Numbered from the stretch's first letter, positions 48,119 through 58,089 are shown. The stretch: DNA of 64,000 nucleotides from Flavobacterium soli DSM 19725 (GCF_000422705.1 NZ_KE383907.1:62001-126000), one strand, 5' to 3'. Notes: a model not told the origin generated them from the sequence alone. Translations and numbers: made by a program.

Positions 48119-48263
48119 AGAAGCGAAACGTTTGGGCATTTTTGGACCCCATGTTCCTGCTGGAGCCACTCGCTTTAAAACTGTTGGTCACAGTTTTAAG
48201 AGCTCAAACAATGGCACCATCAGGGCTAAGTGAAAATCTTTCCGCATTTTGGAAACTTTCGGG
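48119..48263 (+). repeat. Dispersed repeat, copy D
   Basis: The flanks match copy A over the full length, including the right extension ending GGAAACTTTCGGG. The core is a different perfect 10-bp hairpin, TTAAAACTGT (48175-48184) and ACAGTTTTAA (48190-48199), with loop TGGTC. It follows the terminator of the ribosomal operon. The remaining part of the gap to carA carries a promoter and a short upstream ORF. Confidence 0.85.
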
Positions 48264-48335
48264 ACAATCTTTGGCGACAAAAAGGATTTGTAAATTAAAG
48301 AGAAAAAGAAATTTTCAAATGCCCAGAAATTGAGT

Positions 48336-48343
48336 TAAATTTG
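48336..48343 (+). promoter_or_regulatory. Putative carA promoter -7 element TAAATTTG
   Basis: TAAATTTG followed by CACACC fits the TAnnTTTG consensus. No well-placed -33 TTG is seen. It would give a leader of about 90 bases that includes the 19-codon ORF. Confidence 0.5.
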
Positions 48344-48386
48344 CACACCGTAACTGCAACTACACAAACAACAACTATTATTTAAC

Positions 48387-48446
48387 ATGAAACGACGCAT
48401 AGCGGAGTTCCATGAGACTTATAAAAACAATAACTACGACGAATGA
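48387..48446 (+). CDS. Putative 19-codon leader peptide of carA
   Basis: The frame reads MKRRIAEFHETYKNNNYDE then TGA. Its stop overlaps the carA start as ATGA (48443-48446), so ribosomes finishing it could restart on carA. Two consecutive Arg codons are at positions 3-4. Fungal arginine CPSase genes have a regulatory upstream peptide; whether this one regulates is speculative. The short length alone gives modest coding support. Confidence 0.45.
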   Translation: MKRRIAEFHETYKNNNYDE

Positions 48447-49543
48447 AATATACAACACGACAAAAGGCCATTCTTTTACTAAGTGACGGAACCATCTTTC
48501 ATGGAAAATCAATCGGAATCAGCGGCACAACCTTTGGTGAAGTTTGCTTTAATACGGGAATGACAGGTTATCAGGAAATCTTTACCGATCCCTCTTATTT
48601 CGGTCAGATTATGGTTGCTACAAATCCACACATTGGAAACTATGGTGTGAATGAAAAGGAAGTTGAATCAGATTCGATCAAGATTTCAGGATTGGTTTGC
48701 AAGAACTTCAGCTTCAACTATTCGAGACCAGATGCTTCTGAAAGCTTGGAAGACTATTTCAAGAAGCAAAATCTTATTTGTATCTCAGATGTCGACACAA
48801 GAGCTTTGGTGAGCTACATCCGTGACAACGGAGCCATGAATGCCGTAATCTCTACTGATGGAAAATCCATAGAAGAATTAAAAGCTTTGTTGGCAGATGT
48901 TCCAGATATGAAAGGTCTTGAATTGGCTTCAAAAGTTTCCACAAAAGCACCTTATTTCTACGGAGATGAAAATGCAAAATATAAAATATCAGCACTCGAT
49001 TTAGGCATCAAGGAAAATATCCTTCGCAACTTCGCCAAGAGAGATTGCTACATCAAGGTTTTTCCTTTTGATTCAACTTATAGCGATTTGGCAGAATTCA
49101 ATCCGGACGGATTTTTCCTTTCCAACGGTCCTGGTGATCCAGAACCATTAGAGGGAGCCATCCAAGTGGCAAAAGAAATATTGGCCAACGAAAAACCTTT
49201 ATTCGGGATTTGTTTAGGACACCAAGTAATTGGATTAGCAAATGGAATTTCGACTTTCAAGATGTTCAACGGTCATAGAGGGATCAACCATCCAGTTATG
49301 AATACTATTTCTGGAAAAGGAGAGATCACTTCTCAAAACCACGGTTTTGCTGTAAACAGAGAAGAATTGGAAAAACATCCAGATTTCGAAATCACACACC
49401 TTCACATCAACGACGGTACGGTTGCCGGGATGCGAATGAAAAACAAGAATTGTTTTTCGGTACAATACCATCCAGAAGCAAGTCCTGGGCCACACGATTC
49501 AAGCTATTTGTTTGATGAGTTTATCGAAAGAATACAACGCTAA
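48443..49543 (+). CDS. carA: Carbamoyl-phosphate synthase small (glutaminase) subunit
   Basis: The product is 366 residues. It hydrolyses glutamine and passes ammonia to CarB for carbamoyl phosphate, used for arginine and pyrimidines. The N-terminal CPSase domain (AILLLSDGTIFHGKSIG) is followed by a class I amidotransferase with the nucleophile motif LFGICLGHQVIG and the His/Glu motif YHPEASPGPHD. carB is not adjacent in this window. A strong terminator follows, so it is transcribed alone with its leader. Confidence 0.96.
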   Translation: MKYTTRQKAILLLSDGTIFHGKSIGISGTTFGEVCFNTGMTGYQEIFTDPSYFGQIMVATNPHIGNYGVNEKEVESDSIKISGLVCKNFSFNYSRPDASESLEDYFKKQNLICISDVDTRALVSYIRDNGAMNAVISTDGKSIEELKALLADVPDMKGLELASKVSTKAPYFYGDENAKYKISALDLGIKENILRNFAKRDCYIKVFPFDSTYSDLAEFNPDGFFLSNGPGDPEPLEGAIQVAKEILANEKPLFGICLGHQVIGLANGISTFKMFNGHRGINHPVMNTISGKGEITSQNHGFAVNREELEKHPDFEITHLHINDGTVAGMRMKNKNCFSVQYHPEASPGPHDSSYLFDEFIERIQR

Positions 49544-49553
49544 AAAAATAGTG

Positions 49554-49587
49554 AAACCTGCAAGTCGATGATTTGCAGGTTTTTTTA
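49554..49587 (+). terminator. carA terminator
   Basis: AAACCTGCAA (49554-49563) and TTGCAGGTTT (49573-49582) are perfect arms followed by a T-run. The remaining spacer to 49768 shows nothing recognisable. Confidence 0.9.
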
Positions 49588-49768
49588 TTTAAAAATTATA
49601 ATTTTTGATTTCTTTATTTAGACCTGTAAGTCATAAATAACTGATGATTGATTGTTTTGTCAAGACGAAATCATTTAGCTGTAATTGTTGCAAGAAAAAC
49701 GGATACGAACATTTTATTAGGTAAGTGAACCAAGGATTGATAGTGTTCATCCTAAAAATGGGGCCAGA

Positions 49769-51124
49769 TTATTTTCTCCTAAAAGTAGTCCTAATGATGT
49801 CGTTAGGAAAAACCACCACGCTTTCATGGCCTGATTTGGAAACAGAGGCTACACCAAAATAATAATTGTCAATTACAATACCTTTTAATTCAAAATTATC
49901 CACATCTCCAACAAAACGGCTGAACTCCCATTGTGGAGAAGTAGTAAGCCGCCAATAGATCTTATATCCGCTGATTGCTGTGTCCTCAGATTTGTCCCAT
50001 CTCAGCTTTGTGTTAGGCTCTACAATTCCTCCTATTTTTACGTTTTTAGGTTCGGGTGGTGCCCAAGCCAGAGAAGCTAAACTAATTGCATTTACAGCAG
50101 TTAACTTATTTGCGTAATCAAAATTAACACCTTCGATTACATCACCATATTTAATTCCATTTTCAGTTCTCAAATCTTGGTGTTGGCGGTTGTAATTTTC
50201 ATGAGCTTCCATGATTCTAACTCCTGCAAAACCGAGGTCATTAAAGGGACGATGGTGGCCACCTCTACCAAAACGGTCGAGTCGATACACCATCATAGGA
50301 TTCATTTCTGGCATATAGGTTAGGGTTGTTTTATGGATATAGCGAGCGAGTTGTCTGGAAATTCCATCTACTTCTCCTCCATAAAAACGCCTATTCGATT
50401 TTTCTTTTTCGGTTTCTGTAATTGGAGTGGGTTCCGAGAAAATGCGAAAGGTTCGGTTGTCGATGACGCCATCGACACCTTCAATATTTCCGATCATGTC
50501 GTTGTTGAGGACTCCAATAATGTCCCAATTATTTTTTTTGGCAAACTCCGCAAAGCCTTTTCCTCCAAACAAACCTTGTTCTTCGCCTGACAAACCCAGA
50601 TAGACAATGTTGTAGTCAAATTTATATTTTGATAACACTCGGGCGGCTTCAATTGTTCCTGCCATTCCCGAGGCATTGTCGTTAGCTCCGGGAGCATCTT
50701 TCTGGAAATCGATCGGGTCTGAATTTCGGGAATCGATATCCCCTGTCATAATCACATAACGGTTGGAGTTTTTTGTGCCTTTTTGTAGGGCAACAACATT
50801 TACAATCCAAGTGTCTTTTGGAACACGTTCGCCATCGTTGGTGGTTACAAAATCTTTTTGATAAAAAACATCCAGGCAGGAATTGCAATCTTTTGAAATT
50901 TTTTCAAACTCGGTTTTAATCCAGCGTCTTGCGGCACCAATTCCTCTTTTTGTTGAAACGGTATCGCTGAATGTATTCCTTGTGCCAAAGTTGGCCAAGG
51001 TTTTAATATCGTTTTCGATTCTTTGTGTTGAAATGTCTTCTATAATAGCGTAAATCCGTTCGTCGGTTTGAGAAAATAGGAGGGTAGTTGAAAGTAATAG
51101 GAAAAGTATAAGAGTGGCTCTCAT
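49769..51124 (-). CDS. Secreted M28-family peptidase with C-terminal Fn3-like domain; altered metal ligand
   Basis: The product is 451 residues with a signal peptide (MRATLILFLLLSTTLLFSQ). The M28 (aminopeptidase Y/S) fold shows PGANDNASG with Asp149, the catalytic Glu pair in GLSGEEQGLFG (181-182), NNDMIGN with Asp209, and a His-containing EAHENYNRQHQ. The first zinc ligand, usually His in GHxDS, is Asp129 here (GDIDSR). The change is in the DNA and not at a frame edge. A fibronectin-III-like domain covers about residues 355-447. Activity may be changed, or the family may use Asp. It stands alone. Confidence 0.85.
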   Translation of the reverse strand: MRATLILFLLLSTTLLFSQTDERIYAIIEDISTQRIENDIKTLANFGTRNTFSDTVSTKRGIGAARRWIKTEFEKISKDCNSCLDVFYQKDFVTTNDGERVPKDTWIVNVVALQKGTKNSNRYVIMTGDIDSRNSDPIDFQKDAPGANDNASGMAGTIEAARVLSKYKFDYNIVYLGLSGEEQGLFGGKGFAEFAKKNNWDIIGVLNNDMIGNIEGVDGVIDNRTFRIFSEPTPITETEKEKSNRRFYGGEVDGISRQLARYIHKTTLTYMPEMNPMMVYRLDRFGRGGHHRPFNDLGFAGVRIMEAHENYNRQHQDLRTENGIKYGDVIEGVNFDYANKLTAVNAISLASLAWAPPEPKNVKIGGIVEPNTKLRWDKSEDTAISGYKIYWRLTTSPQWEFSRFVGDVDNFELKGIVIDNYYFGVASVSKSGHESVVVFPNDIIRTTFRRK

Positions 51125-51195
51125 GTTTTTATTTCAAATTTAATGAAAATCAGGTGGTTTTTTGGTTTTTTTGAGTTTGATTTTGTAAAACAATA

Positions 51196-51233
51196 CCTAA
51201 CAGGTTTTGTCCCGAAGCTTCGGGACTGTTAGG
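51196..51233. repeat. Nested palindrome
   Basis: CCTAACAG (51196-51203) pairs with CTGTTAGG (51226-51233) around TCCCGAAGCTTCGGGA (51210-51225), itself a palindrome. A related CCCGAAGCCTCGGG hairpin is inside copy E 120 bases away. It resembles short palindromes common in Flavobacterium spacers. Confidence 0.6.
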
Positions 51234-51280
51234 ATATGACGAAAGATTGGGACAAGCGATTCCAGAACTCAATTCATTTT

Positions 51281-51405
51281 CCCTCTAACCCCGATGCTGG
51301 AATTGTTTGAGCTCTTAAAACTGTGACCAACAGTTTTAAAGCTCCCGAAGCCTCGGGACTACAGCGGGAATATGGTTTGCCAAAAAGCCCAAGCGATTCG
51401 TTTCT
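51281..51405 (-). repeat. Dispersed repeat, copy E
   Basis: It is in reverse orientation between the M28 gene and eno. The core hairpin (TTAAAACTGT/ACAGTTTTAA, 51315-51339) is the one of copy D. The left flank differs: GGAGCCACTCGC is replaced by a CCCGAGGC/TTCGGGA-type hairpin (51341-51360). The flank GAAACGAATCGCTTGGG is kept. The remaining part of the 413-base gap is AT-rich. Confidence 0.8.
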
Positions 51406-51489
51406 AACTATTTTGCTGATAAACAATCTACTAAATCGTTTGAGTTGATAAGATTCATAATTTTAGGTAAATGATTTCTAAACTTATAA

Positions 51490-52833
<1,344 letters not shown>

Positions 52834-52853
52834 TACCTTTGAGGTTTAGATAG

Positions 52854-52882
52854 AAACGCCTGGATGAAAGTCTAGGCGTTTT
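52854..52882 (+). terminator. eno terminator
   Basis: AAACGCCT and AGGCGTTT arms enclose a 12-base loop, followed by TTTTGTTTT. Confidence 0.8.
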
Positions 52883-52885
52883 GTT

Positions 52886-53377
52886 TTATAGGATATTTTT
52901 CTGAAAGGCATCCCTAGGAGTTCCATCGCTTACATAGATAATCCCACAATATTCAAAACCTATTTTCTTTAAAAAGTTTTGCATCGGTAAATTCTCATGA
53001 TGGGTATCTACTCGAATATTATTTATTTTTTCAAAAGCAAATTCAAATGCTTTTTGGGCAATTCCTCTTACTTTCCGGCCCGAAGCCAATCGGTGGATTA
53101 CGCCATAAGGTTTATCATTGAGCCAATTTCCTTCGATTTTACTATAATTTGGATCGGGATTATCGCCAATCATGAGGCAAAAGTAGCCTACTATTTCTTG
53201 TTCATTTACGCAAATATAGCCATGACCGTTGTGAATGTCTTCAAGAATTATTTCGCTTGACGGATAACCGTTGCTCCATTGTGTTAGGTTTCCGTTTTCA
53301 CGCATGATGGTTCTTGCCTGGTCAATTATGTTCAAAATTTGATCGACATCTTTTGGTGTAGCTAATTGTATTTGCAT
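52886..53377 (-). CDS. GNAT-family N-acetyltransferase
   Basis: The product is 163 residues from the ATG at 53377 (MQIQLATPKDVDQILNII). Upstream in-frame starts at 53386 and TTG 53398 are possible but less likely. The GNAT fold is visible: the beta4 segment IVGYFCLMIGD, then HRLASGRKVRGIAQKAFEFAF as the acetyl-CoA-binding motif A, and NFLKKIGFEYCGII at the end. The acceptor is unknown. It lies between eno and the lipoprotein gene and is transcribed toward eno. Confidence 0.85.
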   Translation of the reverse strand: MQIQLATPKDVDQILNIIDQARTIMRENGNLTQWSNGYPSSEIILEDIHNGHGYICVNEQEIVGYFCLMIGDNPDPNYSKIEGNWLNDKPYGVIHRLASGRKVRGIAQKAFEFAFEKINNIRVDTHHENLPMQNFLKKIGFEYCGIIYVSDGTPRDAFQKNIL

Positions 53378-53420
53378 TAGTATCATTTTAGAATTCAAAA
53401 ATAATAGTTTTCAAATAAAA

Positions 53421-53453
53421 AAACCGCCTCAAATTATGATATTGAGACGGTTT
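53421..53453 (-). terminator. Terminator of the PNGase F-like gene
   Basis: On the minus strand AAACCGTCTCAA pairs with TTGAGGCGGTTT (one G-U), followed by a T-run; it lies between the stop at 53476 and the GNAT start. Confidence 0.8.
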
Positions 53454-53475
53454 TCCTTTTTTATAATTTACTAAA

Positions 53476-55080
53476 TTAAAGATCTCCTTGAATATAAACT
53501 GAAACCGGAATATAACCCTGATCGTCTACAAACTCAGCATCTGGAACTTCAATCTTGAAGGTATGACTTCCTTGATTGACATTGTCTAGTTCATAAACTC
53601 TAATCGGAATAATGTCTCCAGGACACCAATTGCTAAAAGATTGCCATTGTGCAAGTGATCTCGGATTAGGACCATAAATTCCGTTTGGTTGTGTGTTATA
53701 CATCCTGAAAGGCTCACACGATTTTCCTCCTGGAACATACATGTCGGTCAAGCTTCCGTCGAAGTAAATGAAATGTTCTCTTCTATTGTATTCTTCACCA
53801 CCAGCATTTGCTCCATGATTTGAAGTGATTACATACAGCTTGGCATTTGTGATACTTGATGGTACATTGAAGGTATAAGTTCTAACAGTTTCTCCTAAAA
53901 TATCGGTTCCTGAAGTGTCATAATTTTTCAACTCTTTGTAGGTTACAATCGGAACCACAAGTTGGTTGGTATGTTCATAGGTTTCATCGGTAGAAATAAA
54001 TTTTAAAGTTCCTTCAAAAACATCATTTCTTCCTGAACATCCGGCAACTTGCTCGTTTGCAGCATAAGGAACACCGAAAACATTTAATTCAATCCAAAAA
54101 TCATACATATCATTTATAGCTGGATCATTAAATAACAAGGCTAAATTATCGGTTTCAAAAAGATAATCTACTTGTGTTGGAGAAATGTTTTTGTTCATAA
54201 AAGGGGTTATGAATCGGCCTACTTCTAGACGTTTGGCAACATTATCTTCTGAGAAAGCCTCTCCTTTATTGACCATGTTTACAAAAACACCACCAATCCT
54301 GTCGTAGTTGTCGCATAAAGCTCCAATCGTAACTTGCAGTTTCAACTTGTTGCTCAAAGAAGCGATATGTGTTGGTGTTAGTTTGGTTACATACGAAGCA
54401 TTGCTTTTACGGATCATTCCAGGTTGAACTGGTTCGTTTACGGTTGCTGCATACCCGTCATAAAATACAACCTCGTTAAAAATGGTAACTTCGGTCATAA
54501 CTGCGGTAACTGTTAATGTTACTTCTGGTGAAGTCAAGAGCTGACCGTCATTGTCAAAAGTTGCTTTTGCAGTATAAGTTCCAGTAGCGGTTGGTGTAAA
54601 AACATTTGAATCGAGTGGAGTATCGTTCACGAAATAAGTCACTCCTGTAGTCAATTGTGCTTGGTTACTCGCTACAACACTCAAGGTGAATGATTCTCCA
54701 ATTTCAATAATCTCTGGAGTTGCATTCAAGGTGATTCCAGTAATTGGAATAGCAGTGGCGGTAATAATTAGTGTGTTACTAACGATTGTTTCATCGCCAG
54801 AAAGGTATTTGGCAACAACCGTGTATTCACCAGCTTCGGTTGGCGAAAAAGTATTCGAAGGAATTTCGACATCATCAACGAAAAAAGTTGCCGTTGAAGT
54901 TACATCCTCATTTGTGTTTGCTAAAAGCGTGAAAGTAGTCATGTCGCCAACCTGAACAGTAGTTGCTGTAGCAGATAATACAACTGAGCTAATTCCAGCT
55001 TCGTCTTCGTCCTTACTGCAGGAAAGCAGGACCATGAATGCGGCAATAAAAGTAAAAAATCGTGTAGAAGTTATCTTCAT
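53476..55080 (-). CDS. Surface lipoprotein with PNGase F-like domain
   Basis: The product is 534 residues. The signal ends in the lipobox LLSC (Cys21), followed by SKDEDE, which matches the acidic signal for surface export of flavobacterial lipoproteins. Two Ig-like repeats cover about 30-190. The rest resembles peptide-N-glycosidase F: CDNYDRIGGVFV (Asp260, like the catalytic Asp60), GRFITP, HGANAGGEEYNRREHF (Glu429/430, near the place of Glu206), and NWCPGDIIPIRV. The third acidic residue of PNGase F (Glu118) is not clearly conserved. It may remove N-glycans from host or environmental glycoproteins; activity is inferred. It is divergent from the histidine kinase. Confidence 0.88.
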   Translation of the reverse strand: MKITSTRFFTFIAAFMVLLSCSKDEDEAGISSVVLSATATTVQVGDMTTFTLLANTNEDVTSTATFFVDDVEIPSNTFSPTEAGEYTVVAKYLSGDETIVSNTLIITATAIPITGITLNATPEIIEIGESFTLSVVASNQAQLTTGVTYFVNDTPLDSNVFTPTATGTYTAKATFDNDGQLLTSPEVTLTVTAVMTEVTIFNEVVFYDGYAATVNEPVQPGMIRKSNASYVTKLTPTHIASLSNKLKLQVTIGALCDNYDRIGGVFVNMVNKGEAFSEDNVAKRLEVGRFITPFMNKNISPTQVDYLFETDNLALLFNDPAINDMYDFWIELNVFGVPYAANEQVAGCSGRNDVFEGTLKFISTDETYEHTNQLVVPIVTYKELKNYDTSGTDILGETVRTYTFNVPSSITNAKLYVITSNHGANAGGEEYNRREHFIYFDGSLTDMYVPGGKSCEPFRMYNTQPNGIYGPNPRSLAQWQSFSNWCPGDIIPIRVYELDNVNQGSHTFKIEVPDAEFVDDQGYIPVSVYIQGDL

Positions 55081-55264
55081 AGTTTATAAGTAATTAGTTA
55101 AAGGTTTGACAAATCTATATAAAAATTATGGCCTAGGCAAAATATTCTAACGCTTTGAAGTTGAATAACACAAATCATTTAATTTGGGTTTTTAAATTTA
55201 AAATCAAATTCTCGTTGAAAACCATCAAATTCTAAATGACTAATTCTTTATGGAAAGTAAATGC

Positions 55265-55272
55265 TATTTTTG
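55265..55272 (+). promoter_or_regulatory. Putative promoter -7 element TATTTTTG
   Basis: TATTTTTG fits TAnnTTTG and lies 27 bases before the ATG at 55300, supporting that start for the histidine kinase over the ATG at 55261. Confidence 0.5.
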
Positions 55273-55299
55273 TTTGGCAATCTGCAGTTATTTTTCATT

Positions 55300-57273
55300 A
55301 TGAGAAAAAGTACCCTTGTTTTTTTATTCCTTTTCGGATTTTTATCAGTTGTGGGTCAAGCCCAAAAGACAACTGTCGATAGTTTGAAAGCCGTATTGTT
55401 ATCTGCTAAAAATGATATCGATAGAGCTCAACTACTCAATGCTATAGCCGTTGAATATCAATCATCCGACCCAAAACTGGTTTTGGAATATGCCAATAAA
55501 GCCCTAGGATTATCCAAGAAGATTAAGTATAAACTTGCCGAAGGAACTTCTTACCTGAACATCGGTAACGGAAATATCATCCTAGGGAATTATCCCGAAG
55601 CAAACCGAAATTTCAGTAATGCCCAAGCTATTTTTGAAAAGGAACTCGAAAGCAATTCATCTGAAAACAAGGAAGAAATCAAGAATGGTTTGGCAAGGGC
55701 TTATGGAAGTATCGGCATTGTTTTTTCTGAACAAAGTAGTTATGCCAAGGCTTTGCAGTATCATTTGAAAGCGGTGAAAATTTATGAAGAAAGTAATAAT
55801 TGGGCAAAATGTGCAAGAGTTTACAATAATATAGGTATTGTTTACAAAGCCCAAGGCGAAGATTTCAAGGCGTTGGATTATTACATCAAATGCTTGAAAA
55901 TTCAGGAAAAAATCAAGGATGAAACAGTTGGTATCACGACAACCAATATTGGAAATATTTATTTAGAACAAAAAAATTACGCGAAAGCGATCGAATATTA
56001 TACCAAGGCGAAATCACTTTTTGAAAAATACCCTAATGAAATAGGTATAGGAGAGTTGTATAATAATTTGGGGCTATACTACAAGCAAACTGGAAATCTA
56101 GACGAGGCTTTGGTAAATTACAACAAAGCCTTGACGATTTTTGATCGTGTCGGGAATAAATTTGGAGCATCAGATTCTTATTATTATCTGGGAGAAATTT
56201 TCGTTGAGCAGCAAAAGTTTGAACAAGCTTTGGTTGCCACAAATAGATCATTGGCTTTGGCAAAAGAGCTCAATGTGCTGGAACAAGTCAAGAATACTGA
56301 ACAACGGCTAAGTGAAATTTATGAAAAACTCAATCGTCCAGCAGAAGCATTACTGCATTATAAATTATTTACTATTGCGAAAGATAGCGTCAGTAATAAT
56401 GAAAGCATCAGAAATAGTGTTAAGGCCGAAATGAATTTTGAATTCGATAAAAAGGAAGCGCTTCAAAAAAAGGAACAGGAGAAACGGGAACTCATTTATA
56501 ATGAGCAATCGAAACGTCATCAGCAACAAATTGGTTTTATTATCCTTTTTATACTTTTGGTTTTTGGGATTGTATTCTTGTTCTATAACCGTTTGCAATT
56601 AAAGAAGACACTGACCTTGCAGAAGGAATTAGCCGAGTATGAACAAAAAGCCTTGCATTTGCAGATGAATCCCCATTTTGTATTCAACTGTTTGGGATCA
56701 ATTTCGAGTTTTATAGTACAAAACGGAACAGATTCAGCAATAAAATACCTTTCGAAGTTTTCTAAATTGATGCGATTGACGCTAGAATACTCAAAAGAAT
56801 CCCTTATTCCCGTTGATAAGGAAATAGAAAGCCTTCAAAATTATCTTGAATTGGAACAACTTCGGTTCAATAAAAAATTTGAATTTAATATTACAAAAAG
56901 CAGCGAACTCGAAGACGATATGGCTTTGCCTCCATTGTTATTGCAGCCTTTTGTTGAAAACGCGATCATTCATGGTTTGATCCCGAAAACTGGAAAAGGC
57001 TATATTGATATTGATTTTTCTATCGAAGAACAAAGCTTGGTATGTAAAATTATTGACAACGGAATTGGGTTTAATAAATCGAAAGAGCTGAAGGAAAATT
57101 TGGTTTCGGTTCACAAGTCGATGGCATTGGATATTACGCGAAAGCGATTGGAAATGATGGAAGCCATTACAACAAAAACTTCTCATGTAGAAATTGAAGA
57201 ACGAGTGGCTCCAAATGGGGAAATCATGGGAACGATTGTGGTGTTGAAATTGCCAATTCAGTATTTGAAGTGA
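55300..57273 (+). CDS. TPR-containing LytS-type sensor histidine kinase
   Basis: The product is 657 residues from the ATG at 55300, giving a signal-like start (MRKSTLVFLFLFGFLSVVGQ). Periplasmic tetratricopeptide repeats fill about 30-370 (for example YAKALQYHLKAVKIYEESNNWA). A coiled segment and one membrane helix (about 408-430, IGFIILFILLVFGIVFLFY) follow. The kinase part has the His_kinase motif QMNPHFVFNCLGSISSFI and a HATPase with QPFVENAIIHGL and DNGIGF. Such LytS-type proteins phosphorylate a LytTR regulator, which is the next gene. The signal sensed by the TPR part is unknown. Confidence 0.92.
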   Translation: MRKSTLVFLFLFGFLSVVGQAQKTTVDSLKAVLLSAKNDIDRAQLLNAIAVEYQSSDPKLVLEYANKALGLSKKIKYKLAEGTSYLNIGNGNIILGNYPEANRNFSNAQAIFEKELESNSSENKEEIKNGLARAYGSIGIVFSEQSSYAKALQYHLKAVKIYEESNNWAKCARVYNNIGIVYKAQGEDFKALDYYIKCLKIQEKIKDETVGITTTNIGNIYLEQKNYAKAIEYYTKAKSLFEKYPNEIGIGELYNNLGLYYKQTGNLDEALVNYNKALTIFDRVGNKFGASDSYYYLGEIFVEQQKFEQALVATNRSLALAKELNVLEQVKNTEQRLSEIYEKLNRPAEALLHYKLFTIAKDSVSNNESIRNSVKAEMNFEFDKKEALQKKEQEKRELIYNEQSKRHQQQIGFIILFILLVFGIVFLFYNRLQLKKTLTLQKELAEYEQKALHLQMNPHFVFNCLGSISSFIVQNGTDSAIKYLSKFSKLMRLTLEYSKESLIPVDKEIESLQNYLELEQLRFNKKFEFNITKSSELEDDMALPPLLLQPFVENAIIHGLIPKTGKGYIDIDFSIEEQSLVCKIIDNGIGFNKSKELKENLVSVHKSMALDITRKRLEMMEAITTKTSHVEIEERVAPNGEIMGTIVVLKLPIQYLK

Positions 57274-57327
57274 TTAAAAAAATTAAAAGGTTTAAGGATT
57301 AAAAGATCTCCAACAGATAAATATAAT

Positions 57328-58089
57328 ATGATTACAGCTTTATTAATAGACGACGACGAAAATTTACGCAATGGGATGAAAGGACTTCTGTCTCGTTATG
57401 CTCCAGAAATTCAAATTTTAGGTGAAGCCGATTCGGTAATGACGGGTGTGGAAGCCATTGATACATTAAAACCACAGGTTGTTTTTTTGGACATTCAACT
57501 AGGTGATGGAACTGGATTTGACATTTTAGAACAACTGGCATTGAAGAATGGAAAATCTACTTCGCATATTGTTTTTATTACGGCTCACGAACAGTATGCT
57601 ATAAAAGCATTCCGATTTAGTGCTTTGGATTTTTTGCTAAAGCCTGTTGATCCGGAGGAATTACAAAAAGTGGTCGAAAAAATAAAGAATGTGCTGAAGC
57701 AAAATGATGGTTATGCACATATTGATTTGTTGCTGGAAAATATCCGAAAAAAAGTAGATAACTTTAAACGAATTGCTCTTTCAACATCTGATGGTATTCA
57801 TCTTTTTGAAATTAGCGATATAATTCGATGTGAGAGTGAAGATAATTATACGAAGTTTTACATCAAGAACAGCAAGCCAATCATGATCTCAAAAACCTTA
57901 AAAGAATATGAAGAAATGCTAACCGAACATGGTTTTGAACGGATTCATCAATCGCATTTGATTAATCTTTCTTATCTAAAATCGTATATCAAGAAAGATG
58001 GCGGTTATGTCGTGATGGCCGATAATTCAAACCTCCCGATTTCGCAGCGAAAAAAGGAACGATTGCAGGAACTCTTGAAAACGATCTAA
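57328..58089 (+). CDS. LytTR-family response regulator
   Basis: The product is 253 residues. A receiver domain (about 1-125) has the acidic pocket LIDDDEN, phosphoacceptor Asp55 in VVFLDIQLGDG, Thr in ITAHE and Lys in LLKPVD. A LytTR DNA-binding domain follows (about 145-253) with IRCESEDNYTKFYI and FERIHQSHLINLSYL. It is 54 bases downstream of the kinase. Targets are unknown; the T9SS protein directly downstream and the divergent lipoprotein are obvious candidates. Confidence 0.93.
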   Translation: MITALLIDDDENLRNGMKGLLSRYAPEIQILGEADSVMTGVEAIDTLKPQVVFLDIQLGDGTGFDILEQLALKNGKSTSHIVFITAHEQYAIKAFRFSALDFLLKPVDPEELQKVVEKIKNVLKQNDGYAHIDLLLENIRKKVDNFKRIALSTSDGIHLFEISDIIRCESEDNYTKFYIKNSKPIMISKTLKEYEEMLTEHGFERIHQSHLINLSYLKSYIKKDGGYVVMADNSNLPISQRKKERLQELLKTI

